DNA of 64,000 bases. It comes from Streptomyces ambofaciens ATCC 23877. Its GTDB lineage: Bacteria; Actinomycetota; Actinomycetes; Streptomycetales; Streptomycetaceae. This document shows positions 1 to 8,804 of the stretch, piece after piece. The notes beneath the pieces are model-generated. The model saw nothing but the letters and a program-made list of their open reading frames with translations, had not been told where the DNA came from and did no database searches. The stretch spans positions 1,116,001 through 1,180,000 of the forward strand of contig NZ_CP012382.1 in the NCBI RefSeq assembly GCF_001267885.1. Direction: 5' to 3'. The position numbers were made by a program, and so were the translations under genes. Each line of letters starts with the position of its first letter. Position 1 is the first letter of the stretch.

Positions 1-1059
1 CGCGCCGGTCTCACCGTGGACCTGGTCGAGGCCAAGGACGACTGGAACGCCACCGCAGGCTCCGGCATCACCCTCCAGGGCAACGCCCTGCGCGTCCTGC
101 GCGAACTCGGCGTCTGGGAGCAGGTGGAGGCAGCCGGCTACGGCTTCGGCTCGGTCGGCATCACCGCCCCCGACGGCACCGTCCTGCACGCCCAGGACGA
201 CCTGCGCACCGGAGGCGACGACCTGCCCGCCACCGTCGGCATGCAACGCCCCCGCCTCCAGCGGATCCTCATCGACGCCGTGCGCGCCAGCGGCGCCACC
301 GTCCTGCTCGGCACCACCGCGGAGATCCTCGACCAGGACCCCGACGGTGTCCTGGTCCGTCTCTCCGACGGCTCCCGCCGCCGCTACGACCTGGTGATCG
401 CCGCCGACGGACTGGGCTCCACCACCCGCTCCGCGATCGGCATCACGGACAAGCCCGAGCCGACCGGCATGGCCATCTGGCGCGTCGAGGCCCCGCGTCC
501 GGCCGGTGTGACCCGTACCGACCTCGCCTACGGCGGGCCCGCCTACATCGCCGGCTACTGCCCCACCAGCGAGACCACCCTCTACGCGTACGCCGTCGAG
601 GCCAACCGCGACCGCGCCTCCATACCGCCCGCGTCCTACGCGGACGAGATGCGCCGCCTCACCCGGCACTACGGCGGGTTCTGGCCCGAGATCACCGCAC
701 ACATCACCGACCCGGCGAAGGTCAACTACACCTGGTTCGACCGGATGCTGGTCGAGGGCTCCTGGCACCGCGGCCGGGTCGTCCTGGCCGGTGACGCCGC
801 CCACTGCTGTCCGCCCACCCTCGCCCAGGGCGCCGCCCTCTCCCTGGAGGACGCCCGGGTGCTCGCCGAGCTGCTCACCGAGTCCGACACCTGGGACGAC
901 GCGCTGTTCCAGGCGTACTACGAGCGGCGGATCGCCCGGGTCCGCCCGGTGGTGGAGGCGTCCGTGCAGATCGGGCGGTGGCAGCTCGACGGGGTGCGGG
1001 ACGCCGACGTGCCGGGCCTGATGGCCCGCACCATGACCATGCTCCGGGAGCTGCCGTGA
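1..1059 (+). CDS. FAD-dependent aromatic monooxygenase, 5' end outside window
   Basis: Class A flavoprotein monooxygenase expected to hydroxylate a phenolic ring using NAD(P)H and O2. The reading frame is open back to base 1 (residues RAGLTVDLVEAKD), so the N-terminal FAD dinucleotide-binding GxGxxG segment lies upstream of the window. The family's DG motif (DLVIAADGLGSTTR) and the FAD-ribose GD motif (VVLAGDAAHCC, followed by LAQGAALSLEDA) are both intact. The stop overlaps the GTG of the amidohydrolase gene by 4 bases, so it is the visible head of the 1-7391 operon. The substrate cannot be deduced from sequence. Family assignment is secure; the role in this pathway is inferred from neighbours. 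Confidence 0.88.
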   Translation, partial: RAGLTVDLVEAKDDWNATAGSGITLQGNALRVLRELGVWEQVEAAGYGFGSVGITAPDGTVLHAQDDLRTGGDDLPATVGMQRPRLQRILIDAVRASGATVLLGTTAEILDQDPDGVLVRLSDGSRRRYDLVIAADGLGSTTRSAIGITDKPEPTGMAIWRVEAPRPAGVTRTDLAYGGPAYIAGYCPTSETTLYAYAVEANRDRASIPPASYADEMRRLTRHYGGFWPEITAHITDPAKVNYTWFDRMLVEGSWHRGRVVLAGDAAHCCPPTLAQGAALSLEDARVLAELLTESDTWDDALFQAYYERRIARVRPVVEASVQIGRWQLDGVRDADVPGLMARTMTMLRELP

Positions 1060-2096
1060 CGTCCCCGGTGCCACGGGCGAGCGCCCCGCGGACGCGGGCG
1101 AGCGCCCCGACGGTGGACGTGCACGCCCACGTCCTGCTGCCCGAGATCGAGGCCCTGGTCGAGGGCCGGCCGGGTCTGACCGAGGCACGGGCGCTGGACG
1201 CCCGACGCAACGGCCCGGCCGCCCTCGCGGTCAGCGGGCCGATGGTCCGCGAGCGCTTCCCGCGGCTGACGGACACGGCCGTGCGCCTCGCGGCGATGGA
1301 CGCCCAGGGCGTGGACGTCCAACTGGTCAGCCCCTCCCCGTCCCACTACCACTACTGGGCCGACGAGCCGACCGCGGAGAAGGTGTACCGGCTCGCCCAC
1401 GAGGCGACGGCCGCCCACTGCGCCGCCGCCCCCGACCGGCTGCTCGGGCTGGGGCTCGTCCCGCTCCAGCACCCCCGACTCGCCGTCGAGGCGCTCGACC
1501 ACGCCCTCGCGCAGGGGCTGCTCGGCGTGGAGATCTCCAGCCACGCCCCCGGCCGCGAACTCTCGGACCCGGCGTACGAACCCTTCTGGTCCCGAGCCGC
1601 GGAGACCGGTGCCCTGCTTTTCCTGCACCCCTTCGGCTGCACCCTCGACGAGCGCCTGGACCAGTGGTACCTGTCCAACACCGTCGGCCAGCCCACCGAG
1701 AACGCCGTCGCGCTCTCCCACCTGATCTTCTCCGGCGTACTCGACCGGCACCCCGGCCTGAAGGTGATCGCCGCGCACGGCGGTGGCTACCTGCCCACCC
1801 ACATCGGCCGCTCCGACCACGCCTGGTCGGCCCGCCCCGACGCGGGCGCCGGCTGCGCCCACCCGCCCAGCAGCTACCTGAAGCGGCTGTACTTCGACTC
1901 CCTCGTCCACGACCCGCACGTCCTGCGGGAACTGGTGCGCGTCGCCGGGGCCGACCGGGTGCTGCTCGGCTCCGACTTCCCCTTCGACATGGGCTCCGAG
2001 GACCCCGTGGGCGCCCTGCGCGCCGCCCGGCTGACCGACTCCGACTTCCACGCCGTACGAGGCGGCAACGCCGCCGCCCTGATCGGGAAGGACTGA
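1056..2096 (+). CDS. amidohydrolase-2 family enzyme (ACMSD-like decarboxylase/hydrolase)
   Basis: A 346-residue TIM-barrel metalloenzyme of the amidohydrolase-2 family, which includes 2-amino-3-carboxymuconate-6-semialdehyde decarboxylase and gamma-resorcylate decarboxylase. Visible metal-site motifs are the N-terminal VDVHAHV, a mid-protein LFLHPFG, IAAHGGGYLP, and the C-terminal LLGSDFPFDMG aspartate. GTG at 1056 is chosen because it overlaps the preceding stop (GTGA), indicating translational coupling; upstream codons in this frame lie inside the preceding gene. In context it probably decarboxylates or hydrolyses an intermediate around ring cleavage. Whether it acts before or after the dioxygenase is not visible. 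Confidence 0.85.
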   Translation: MTSPVPRASAPRTRASAPTVDVHAHVLLPEIEALVEGRPGLTEARALDARRNGPAALAVSGPMVRERFPRLTDTAVRLAAMDAQGVDVQLVSPSPSHYHYWADEPTAEKVYRLAHEATAAHCAAAPDRLLGLGLVPLQHPRLAVEALDHALAQGLLGVEISSHAPGRELSDPAYEPFWSRAAETGALLFLHPFGCTLDERLDQWYLSNTVGQPTENAVALSHLIFSGVLDRHPGLKVIAAHGGGYLPTHIGRSDHAWSARPDAGAGCAHPPSSYLKRLYFDSLVHDPHVLRELVRVAGADRVLLGSDFPFDMGSEDPVGALRAARLTDSDFHAVRGGNAAALIGKD

Positions 2097-2103
2097 TCCC
2101 GCC

Positions 2104-3036
2104 ATGCGCCTGCTCACCCACCTGAGGCACGTCGACCTCGCCGTGCCCGACTACGACAAGCAGCTCGACTTCTACTCGGGCGTCTGGGGCCTGTCCAAGG
2201 TCGCCGAGGACTCCGGCGTCTCCTTCCTGGCCGCCGAGGGCTCCCCCGAGCAGTACGTCGTCCGGCTCCGCAAGGCCGACGAGAAGCGGCTCGACCTGGT
2301 CTCCTACGGTGCCGCGTCCGCCGCCGACGTCGACACCCTCGCCGAGCGGCTCCTCGCGGGCGGCGTACAGCTGATCTCCCGGCCCGGCAAGGTCGACACC
2401 CCCGGTGGCGGATACGGCTTCCGCTTCTTCGACGTCGACGGACGCACCATCGAGGTCTCCGCCGACGTCGAGGTCAGGCAGCACCGCAAGATCGAGGAGA
2501 AGGAGTCGATCCCGGTCAAGCTGAGCCACGTCGTCCTCAACTCCCCCGACCTGAACCGCACGCGTGAGTGGTACGAGCGCCACCTCGGTTTCGCGCTCTC
2601 CGACACCCTCAGCTCGCCGCACATGGGCGAGGTCATGCACTTCATGCGGATCAGCAGCCAGCACCACTCCATGGCACTGGCCAAGGGCCCGCACACCTCG
2701 CTGCACCACGTCTCCTTCGAGATGCGCGGCATCGACGAGTACATGCGCGGCTCGGGCCGTGTCATCCGGGCGGGCTTCAAGAAGGTGTGGGGTCCGGGCC
2801 GGCACATGGCCGGGGACAACACCTTCACGTACTTCCTCGACCCGCACGGCAACACCGTCGAGTACACCACCGAGCTGGAGAACCTGGACGAGGACACCTG
2901 GCACCCCCACGTCTACGACTTCTCCCAGCCCGAGGTCACCGACCAGTGGGGCACCGCCAACCCCATGAACGAACTGGTCGCCAAGGAGTCCTTCAACGAC
3001 CCCGACCGCGGCGTCTTCGTCGCCCCGCCGGTCTGA
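2104..3036 (+). CDS. extradiol (type I, VOC-fold) ring-cleavage dioxygenase
   Basis: A 310-residue protein with two vicinal-oxygen-chelate modules (about 1-125 and 135-290), the size and layout of BphC/HsaC-type catechol dioxygenases that open a catecholic ring next to the two hydroxyls. The C-terminal module carries the expected Fe(II)/Mn(II) triad: His142 (SHVVLN), His202 (HHVSFEM) and Glu253 (TVEYTTE), with spacings close to those of BphC. It starts 7 bases after the amidohydrolase stop and is part of the same operon. A 438-base gap separates it from the next gene. The family is clear; the exact catechol substrate is unknown. Confidence 0.87.
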   Translation: MRLLTHLRHVDLAVPDYDKQLDFYSGVWGLSKVAEDSGVSFLAAEGSPEQYVVRLRKADEKRLDLVSYGAASAADVDTLAERLLAGGVQLISRPGKVDTPGGGYGFRFFDVDGRTIEVSADVEVRQHRKIEEKESIPVKLSHVVLNSPDLNRTREWYERHLGFALSDTLSSPHMGEVMHFMRISSQHHSMALAKGPHTSLHHVSFEMRGIDEYMRGSGRVIRAGFKKVWGPGRHMAGDNTFTYFLDPHGNTVEYTTELENLDEDTWHPHVYDFSQPEVTDQWGTANPMNELVAKESFNDPDRGVFVAPPV

Positions 3037-3474
3037 GCCACTGCTCCGACTCCGGGGACGCGGCGGTACGGCCCTGCCCTGACGCGCGCTGCCGCGTCCC
3101 CGGTACCTCGTGCCCCACTCGCGTGTGGTGGCGCACCACCTGTCGGGCGCGGCGGACGGTCTCCCGCCGTCGGCGGGCGCACGGCTCTCGTTGCCCGGCC
3201 GGTGCGGGATCACGGTCTGCCCGCAGCCGTGGTCGGCGCACGCGCCAGGCACACACCGATGCCGGAGGGGTCGACGGGGCACCGGCCGCCACGTGTGCGC
3301 GGACGCTGCGCCCGGCCATCCGGCGCCGGCCGGTCCCACACGGTTCACCGACCGCCGGTGGCCAGGCGGCGGCCCGCGTCCCCGCCCGGGCGGCCGGACA
3401 CCGGGCCGTAGCACCGTGGGCCACGACCTCATGCGCATCCCCCTCCCCCGAACACCCACCGCTGGAGCCGCACC
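3037..3474. other. 438-base gap inside the aromatic operon, no supported gene
   Basis: No reading frame here has family-like residues or a credible ribosome binding site. Possible open frames on both strands look like random high-GC coding. The region may carry a promoter for the downstream FAH-to-CoA-transferase block, but I see no clear -35/-10 pair. It is unusual only because every other junction in this operon is under 10 bases. Confidence 0.5.
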
Positions 3475-4446
3475 ATGCGTTTCGCCGCGTACGAACACCG
3501 ACAGCGCCACCGGGTGGCGGTCGTCGAAGAGGACGGCACCCTCCTCCCCCTGCCGGGTGTCACCTCGCTCACCGCACTGATCCAGGAGACCGGCGGGCTC
3601 CCCGGACTGCTCGCCGCCGGCGCGGCGGCCCTCGACGTGCCTCCCGGCCCGCACGTCTCCCAGGTCCGGCTGCTGCCCCCGCTGCGGCCCGCCTCGGTAC
3701 GGGACTTCGTGACCTTCGAGGAGCACGTCGAAGGGGTGCGCCGCTCCGTGGAGGGCACCGGCGGCGTCCCCGAGCAGTGGTACGCGGCCCCGACCTTCTA
3801 CTTCACCAACCCGCACGCGATCTACGGCCCCGGGGAGGGCGTCCCCGTACCGCCCGGTTCGGCCGTGCTCGACTTCGAACTGGAGGTGGGCGCGGTGATC
3901 GGCCGGGAGGGCCGGGACCTCACACCCGAGCAGGCCCGCGACCACATCGTCGGTTACACCGTCTTCAACGACTGGTCCGCGCGGGACCTCCAGAGCGCGG
4001 AGATGAAGGTGGGCCTCGGCCCCTGCAAGGGCAAGGACACCGCGACCACCCTCGGTCCGTACCTGGTCACCGCCGACGAGCTGGAGCCGCACCGGGACGC
4101 CGACGGCTTCCTGCGGCTGGCGCTCACCGCCTCGGTGAACGGCGAGACCGTCGGCGAGGACCTGCTGTCGCACATGAGCTGGACGTTCGAGGAGATGACC
4201 GCCTACGCCTCCCGCGGCACCCGCGTCGTCCCCGCCGACGTCCTCGGCTCCGGCACCTGCGGCAACGGCGGCTGCCTCGCCGAGCTCTGGGGCCGGCGCG
4301 GCGAGCGGACCCCGCCGCCGCTGCGGCCGGGCGACACCGTCACCCTCACCGTCGAAGGCCTCGGCACCCTCACCAACACCGTCGTCCCCGGCGTCGAGCC
4401 CGTCCCCCTCCCCGCGGGCCGCCGCCGCTCCCGGGAGCGGACGTGA
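3475..4446 (+). CDS. fumarylacetoacetate hydrolase family protein
   Basis: A 323-residue FAH-superfamily protein. These metal-dependent enzymes cleave C-C bonds of acylpyruvates or isomerise and decarboxylate meta-cleavage products. It has an N-terminal 70-residue cap, then the catalytic fold with FVTFEEHVEG, the metal-binding acidic pair in DFELEVGAVIG, the VFNDWSARDLQ segment and a C-terminal GSGTCGNGG motif. It is unlike the second FAH protein at 9879, so the two probably act on different intermediates. The stop overlaps the GTG of the next gene by 4 bases. In a ring-cleavage operon it most likely hydrolyses the opened-ring product; fumarylacetoacetate itself is possible but unproven. Confidence 0.87.
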   Translation: MRFAAYEHRQRHRVAVVEEDGTLLPLPGVTSLTALIQETGGLPGLLAAGAAALDVPPGPHVSQVRLLPPLRPASVRDFVTFEEHVEGVRRSVEGTGGVPEQWYAAPTFYFTNPHAIYGPGEGVPVPPGSAVLDFELEVGAVIGREGRDLTPEQARDHIVGYTVFNDWSARDLQSAEMKVGLGPCKGKDTATTLGPYLVTADELEPHRDADGFLRLALTASVNGETVGEDLLSHMSWTFEEMTAYASRGTRVVPADVLGSGTCGNGGCLAELWGRRGERTPPPLRPGDTVTLTVEGLGTLTNTVVPGVEPVPLPAGRRRSRERT

Positions 4447-5195
4447 GCGACCTGCACCCCAAGCGGCTGCTCGGCAAGGTCGTCGTCGTCACCGGCGCGG
4501 CGCGCGGACAGGGCGCCGCGGAGGCGGAGTTGCTGACCCGGGAGGGTGCCCGGGTCATCGCCACCGATGTGACCGAGGCGCCCGGCTGCCGGCGGCTCGA
4601 CGTCAGCAGCGAGCAGGACTGGGCCGAACTCGCCGCCGAGCTGCGCGCGTCGTACGGGCAGGTGCACGGCCTGGTCAACAACGCCGGCGTCACCTGGCGG
4701 GCCCGCCTCGCCGACGTGCGCCCCGGCGACATGGCCCGTGTCCACGCGGTCAACGTCACCGGTCCGCTCCTCGGCATCCAGCACCTGGCCCCGCTCATGC
4801 CGGCGGGCTCCTCGGTCGTCAACGTCGGTTCCTCGGCGGCCCTCACCGCGCACTACCCGGTCGCCTACACCACCAGCAAGTGGGCCCTGCGCGGCCTGTC
4901 GAAGACCGCCGCCCTGGAGCTGGGCCCCCGCGGCATCCGCGTCAACACCATCCACCCCGGTCACATCGAGACCGAGATGACCGCCTCCGCCGCGCCCGCC
5001 TTCCGCGAGGCAAGCATCCGCGAGACACCACTCGGCCGCACCGGCACCGTCGGCGAGGTGGCGCCCCTGGTGGTGTTCCTGCTCTCCGACGACGCGTCGT
5101 TCATCAGCGGCGCGGAGATCCCGGTGGACGGGGGCATGACCGCCCACGGCGGCGTCAAGTCCGTCTCTGACGCCCTGCGCGGGGGGACGCCGTGA
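4443..5195 (+). CDS. short-chain dehydrogenase/reductase, catalytically intact
   Basis: A 250-residue classical SDR. The nucleotide-binding TGAARGQG, the structural NNAG (VNNAGVT), the active-site Ser (NVGSSAA), Tyr and Lys (YTTSK) and the C-terminal substrate-loop HPGHIETEM are all present. GTG at 4443 overlaps the FAH stop by 4 bases. It should oxidise or reduce a hydroxyl/keto group of a ring-derived intermediate with NAD(P)(H). It is followed directly by a second, degenerate SDR, so the two may form a heteromer. The family is certain; the substrate is unknown. Confidence 0.88.
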   Translation: MSDLHPKRLLGKVVVVTGAARGQGAAEAELLTREGARVIATDVTEAPGCRRLDVSSEQDWAELAAELRASYGQVHGLVNNAGVTWRARLADVRPGDMARVHAVNVTGPLLGIQHLAPLMPAGSSVVNVGSSAALTAHYPVAYTTSKWALRGLSKTAALELGPRGIRVNTIHPGHIETEMTASAAPAFREASIRETPLGRTGTVGEVAPLVVFLLSDDASFISGAEIPVDGGMTAHGGVKSVSDALRGGTP

Positions 5196-5989
5196 TGCGG
5201 CTGGAAGGCAAGGTGGTCCTGGTCCCGGGGACCGCGCGCGGCCGGGGCCGGGCCGCCGCGCTGCGGTTCGCCGCCGAGGGTGCCCTCGTGGTCGGCGGCG
5301 ACCTGCTGCACGAGGAGGCCGTGGAGACCCGGCGGCTCATCGCCCGTGAGGGTGGCACCGCCCTCACCCCCGGCCCGCTCGACGTCACCGACGAGGAGGC
5401 CGTGCGCGCCTGGGCCGAGGAGGCGGTGGACGCGTTCGGCGGCATCGACGTCGTGTACGCGGACGCGGATGCCCCGCGGCGCGGGGCGACCGGCGGCCGG
5501 CCGCACACGGACTTCGCGGACACGACGTGCGCCGGGCTGCACCCGGTGCGGCTGACCGTCCGGGCGGCCTGGCCGCACCTGGTGCGCAGCCGCGGCTGCG
5601 TCGTGACCGTCGGCTCGACCGCGGGACCGGCCGGCTCGCCCGCCCACCGCAGGACGGCCCGGTCCGCGGCGAAGGGCGCCGTCGTCGCCCTCACCCGCCG
5701 ACTCGCCGCCGAAGGAGCACCGCACGGCGTCCGTGTGAACTGTGTGCGCCCCGGGAGCACCGACACCGAGGGCTCGCAGGGCGGCCCGCTCGCCGGCGAG
5801 CACCCGAGGAGCGACGTCCGCGGCCACGTCCCGCGCGGACGACCGGGACATTTCGACGACTTCCTCGACGCGGCCGTCTTCCTGGCCTCCGCCGAGGCCT
5901 CCCACCTCACCGGCGCCGACCTCGTCGTGGACGGCGGCTGGTCGACCGTCCTGCCCGGCGCCCCGAACCGAAAGGCGATGCACACGTGA
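5195..5989 (+). CDS. degenerate SDR-family protein lacking the catalytic Tyr
   Basis: A 264-residue SDR homologue with an eroded active site. The dinucleotide motif reads PGTARGRG, with Pro replacing the first Thr. The usual NNAG is replaced by YADADAP. The YxxxK motif reads RSAAK, so Tyr is Arg while Lys remains, and the Ser (TVGSTAG) is kept. The C-terminal region ([12 protein letters not shown]) is normal, so the fold is probably intact. ATG at 5195 shares its A with the TGA of the intact SDR; a GTG at 5192 is equally usable. It is probably not an oxidoreductase by the usual mechanism. A partner or regulatory subunit of the preceding SDR is an inference. Confidence 0.75.
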   Translation: MRLEGKVVLVPGTARGRGRAAALRFAAEGALVVGGDLLHEEAVETRRLIAREGGTALTPGPLDVTDEEAVRAWAEEAVDAFGGIDVVYADADAPRRGATGGRPHTDFADTTCAGLHPVRLTVRAAWPHLVRSRGCVVTVGSTAGPAGSPAHRRTARSAAKGAVVALTRRLAAEGAPHGVRVNCVRPGSTDTEGSQGGPLAGEHPRSDVRGHVPRGRPGHFDDFLDAAVFLASAEASHLTGADLVVDGGWSTVLPGAPNRKAMHT

Positions 5990-6741
5990 ACAAGGTCCGC
6001 GCCGGCGCCGTCGAAGCGGTCGCCGACATCCCCGACGGCGCCTCGCTCGCCGTCGGCGGCTTCGGCCTCAGCGGCGTCCCCGAAGTCCTGATCCGCGCGC
6101 TGTACGAGCGCGGCACGTCCGGCCTGGAGGTCGTCTCCAACAACTGCGGCGTGGACGGACGCGGCCTCGGGGTCCTGCTCGCCGCCGGCCGTATAGCCCG
6201 CGTCACCGGCTCCTACGTCGGCGAGAACAAGGAGTTCGCCCGCCAGTACCTCAGCGGGGAACTGGAGGTCGAGCTCACCCCGCAAGGCACCCTCGCCGAA
6301 CGCCTGCGGGCCGGCGGCGCGGGCATCCCCGCCTTCTACACCCCGGCAGGCGTCGGCAGCCAGGTCGCGAACGGCGGCCTGCCCTGGCGGTACGCGCCCG
6401 ACGGCACCGTGGCCGTCACCTCCCCGCCCAAGGAGACCCGCGACTTCGCCGGCCGCGCACACGTCCTGGAGCACGGCATCACCACCGACTTCGCCCTCGT
6501 ACGGGCCTGGCGCGGCGATCACCACGGCAACCTCGTCTTCCGCCGGGCCGCCGCCAACTTCAACCCCCTCGCCGCCATGGCCGGCCGCGTCACCGTCGCC
6601 GAGGTCGAGGAACTCGTCGAACCGGGCGCGCTCCACCCAGACGAGATCCACCTGCCCGGCATCTACGTGCAGCGGGTCGTCGCGCTCACCGCCGGCCAGG
6701 CCGCCGACAAGCAGATCGAGAAGAGGACGGTAAGCAACTGA
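5986..6741 (+). CDS. 3-oxoacid CoA-transferase subunit A
   Basis: A 251-residue alpha subunit of a class I CoA-transferase (ScoA/PcaI/AtoD group). Visible signatures are the N-terminal [10 protein letters not shown] loop, NNCGVDGRG, the [14 protein letters not shown]oA-contact segment and [12 protein letters not shown] at 5986 overlaps the degenerate SDR stop by 4 bases, and its own stop overlaps the B subunit ATG. With subunit B it should move CoA from succinyl-CoA to a 3-keto acid such as acetoacetate or 3-oxoadipate. This places activation of a ring-cleavage product at the end of the pathway. Discrimination between acetoacetate and oxoadipate is not possible from these motifs alone. Confidence 0.88.
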   Translation: MNKVRAGAVEAVADIPDGASLAVGGFGLSGVPEVLIRALYERGTSGLEVVSNNCGVDGRGLGVLLAAGRIARVTGSYVGENKEFARQYLSGELEVELTPQGTLAERLRAGGAGIPAFYTPAGVGSQVANGGLPWRYAPDGTVAVTSPPKETRDFAGRAHVLEHGITTDFALVRAWRGDHHGNLVFRRAAANFNPLAAMAGRVTVAEVEELVEPGALHPDEIHLPGIYVQRVVALTAGQAADKQIEKRTVSN

Positions 6742-7391
6742 TGGCCTGGACCCGCGACCAGATGGCCGCCCGCGCCGCCGCCGAACTCACCGACGGCTCC
6801 TACGTCAACCTCGGCATCGGCCTGCCCACGCTGATCCCCGGCCATCTCCCGCCCGGCGTGCACGTCGTGCTGCACTCCGAGAACGGCATCCTCGGCACCG
6901 GTCCCTACCCCACCGAGGACGAGGTCGACCCCGACCTGATCAACGCCGGCAAGGAGACCGTCACCGTCCTGCCCGGCGCCTCCTTCTTCGACTCGGCGCT
7001 CTCCTTCGGCATGATCCGCGGCGGCCACATCGACACCGCCGTCCTCGGTGCCATGCAGGTCTCCGCCCGCGGCGACCTCGCCAACTGGATGATCCCCGGC
7101 AAGATGGTCAAGGGCATGGGCGGCGCCATGGACCTCGTCCACGGCGCCCGCCGCGTCATCGTCCTGATGGAACACACCGCCAAGGACGGCACCCCCAAGG
7201 TCCTCGACGAGTGCACTCTCCCCCTCACCGGCGAGCGGTGCGTCCATCGCGTCATCACCGACCTCGGGGTCCTCGACGTCACCCCCGAGGGCCTCGCCCT
7301 GGTCGAGACGGCTCCCGGCGTCACCGTCGAGGACATCACCGCCCGCACCGGCGCCGTCCTGCGGGTGGACAGCGCCTCCGCCTCCTGCTGA
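6741..7391 (+). CDS. 3-oxoacid CoA-transferase subunit B
   Basis: A 216-residue beta subunit. It holds the catalytic glutamate in the [10 protein letters not shown] motif, preceded by [10 protein letters not shown], plus [14 protein letters not shown] and [14 protein letters not shown], all typical of ScoB/PcaJ. ATG at 6741 reuses the last base of the subunit A stop, so the two chains are made in step. It is the last gene of the first catabolic operon; a promoter for the next operon begins 42 bases after its stop. Length is normal for the subunit. The keto-acid acceptor is not known. Confidence 0.9.
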   Translation: MAWTRDQMAARAAAELTDGSYVNLGIGLPTLIPGHLPPGVHVVLHSENGILGTGPYPTEDEVDPDLINAGKETVTVLPGASFFDSALSFGMIRGGHIDTAVLGAMQVSARGDLANWMIPGKMVKGMGGAMDLVHGARRVIVLMEHTAKDGTPKVLDECTLPLTGERCVHRVITDLGVLDVTPEGLALVETAPGVTVEDITARTGAVLRVDSASASC

Positions 7392-7432
7392 CCGGCGACG
7401 TCCGGAAGCCCCACCCACCCACCGACCGACCA

Positions 7433-7461
7433 TTGACACGGAGGGAACACCCTCGCAATAT
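7433..7461 (+). promoter_or_regulatory. sigma70-like promoter of the gentisate operon
   Basis: A perfect -35 box TTGACA (7433-7438) is separated by 17 bases from CAATAT (7456-7461). The overlapping TATGAT at 7459-7464 would need a 20-base spacer. It lies about 100 bases ahead of the FAD monooxygenase GTG, and its downstream half is covered by an inverted repeat. Confidence 0.65.
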
Positions 7462-7494
7462 GATCCGTACACCAATGATTGATGTACGGATCAT
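7460..7494. promoter_or_regulatory. 12-bp inverted repeat overlapping the -10, likely repressor operator
   Basis: The arms ATGATCCGTACA (7460-7471) and TGTACGGATCAT (7483-7494) are perfect complements around an 11-base spacer, which itself contains the palindrome CAATGATTG (7473-7481). The left arm overlaps the -10 region, so a bound dimer would block transcription. The MarR gene at 10841 is the nearest candidate regulator, but there is no direct evidence linking them. A hairpin followed by TTTT could also act as an attenuator. Confidence 0.6.
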
Positions 7495-7558
7495 TTTGGG
7501 GGTCGGCCCCGCCCGCCTCCGCCCCCGGTGCCCTCCCGTGCCGCCTCAAGGAGGCCAA

Positions 7559-8773
7559 GTGCCCGTCACCACCTCTCCACTCCACATCGCCGTGGTCGGC
7601 GGCGGCATCGGCGGACTGGCCGCCGCGCTGGCCACCGCCCGCGCCGGCCACCGCGTGACGCTCGTGGAGCGAGCCGCCCGGTTCGCCGAGATCGGGGCCG
7701 GACTGCAACTCGCCCCGAACGCCTCCCTCGCCCTCGACGAACTCGGCGTGCTGTCCGCCGTCCGGCACACCGCCGTGGCGCCGCCCCGGCTGGTGATGAT
7801 GGACGCCCTCACCGGGGAGGAGATCACCGCCCTCGACCTGCGCGGCGCGGCCTACACCGACCGCTTCGCGCACCCCTACCTGGTCACCCACCGCACCGAC
7901 CTGCACGCCGCGTTGCTGGCCGCCTGCCGGGAGCATCCGGCCGTCACCCTGCACACCGGACACACCGTCACCGAGGCCGACCAGGACGGCTCAGGCGTTC
8001 ACCTGCACTTCGCGGAGGCCCACGCCGGGCTGACCGCCGACGCGGTCGTCGCCGCGGACGGACTGCACTCCCGGCTGCGCCGGGCACTGGTGGGCGACGG
8101 GGAACCGGTCTGCTCCCGCTACGTCGCCTTCCGCGGCGCCCTGCCCACCGCGAGGATGACCGGCCGGATGTCCCAGCACGCCGCCTCGGAGGCGGTGATG
8201 GTCTGGGCCGGACCGCGCATGCACCTCGTGCAGTACCCGGTGCGACGCGGTGAACTGTACAACCAGGTCGCCGTGTTCGAGAGCGACCGCTACACGCCCG
8301 ACTCCGACGACTGGGGCACCGAGGCCGAACTGGAGGAGCGCTTCGGCGGCTCCTGCGACGCCGTGCGCGATGCCCTGCCCCTCGTCTCCCGCGACCGGCG
8401 CTGGCCGCTGTTCGACCGCGCCCCGGTCGACTCCTGGGTGCACGGCCGGATCGCCCTCCTCGGCGACGCCGCCCACCCCATGCTCCAGTACCTCGCGCAG
8501 GGCGCCTGCCAGGCGCTCGAGGACGCCGTGGCGCTCGGCGAGGCGCTCGGCCGGTGCGCGGACCCCGCGGACGCCTTCACCGCGTACGCCGACCGGCGCC
8601 GTGCGCGGGCGGCCCGCATCCAGACCAACGCCCGCCGTTTCGGCGAGATCTGCCACCTGGAGGGCATGGGAGCCACCCTGCGCAACATGCTCCTGGCGTC
8701 CCGCGGCCCCGAGGCGTTCGACGACATCTCCTGGGTGTGGACCCCGGCCCCCGCCCCTGTTCCCGCACCGTGA
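7559..8773 (+). CDS. FAD-dependent monooxygenase, 3-hydroxybenzoate 6-hydroxylase/salicylate hydroxylase type
   Basis: A 404-residue class A flavoprotein hydroxylase. It has the N-terminal VVGGGIGGLAAA FAD motif, the DG motif (VVAADGLHSRLR) and the GD motif (IALLGDAAHPMLQYLAQGA). Residues EIGAGLQLAPNA after the first motif are typical of salicylate and 3-hydroxybenzoate hydroxylases. GTG at 7559 is preceded at 7548-7554 by a strong AAGGAGG. It lies 31 bases before gentisate dioxygenase, so production of gentisate from 3-hydroxybenzoate or a 5-hydroxylated salicylate is the natural inference. The group is firm; regiospecificity is inferred from context. Confidence 0.86.
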   Translation: MPVTTSPLHIAVVGGGIGGLAAALATARAGHRVTLVERAARFAEIGAGLQLAPNASLALDELGVLSAVRHTAVAPPRLVMMDALTGEEITALDLRGAAYTDRFAHPYLVTHRTDLHAALLAACREHPAVTLHTGHTVTEADQDGSGVHLHFAEAHAGLTADAVVAADGLHSRLRRALVGDGEPVCSRYVAFRGALPTARMTGRMSQHAASEAVMVWAGPRMHLVQYPVRRGELYNQVAVFESDRYTPDSDDWGTEAELEERFGGSCDAVRDALPLVSRDRRWPLFDRAPVDSWVHGRIALLGDAAHPMLQYLAQGACQALEDAVALGEALGRCADPADAFTAYADRRRARAARIQTNARRFGEICHLEGMGATLRNMLLASRGPEAFDDISWVWTPAPAPVPAP

Positions 8774-8804
8774 CCCGGCCCGCGACCCCGCGAAGGAGAA
8801 GACC

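Noticed and set aside
918..2117. Long reverse-strand open frame opposite the amidohydrolase
   Set aside because: Its Gly/Val/Arg-rich translation has no family motif and it mirrors the third-position bias of the real forward genes.
3110..3580. Possible 156-residue gene in the operon gap
   Set aside because: It runs into the start of the FAH gene in another frame, lacks a ribosome site, and its composition is random Arg/Pro/Gly.
1327..4173. 948-codon open frame on the reverse strand across three forward genes
   Set aside because: It is a by-product of high GC. The forward genes carry intact motifs and coupled junctions; this one has neither.
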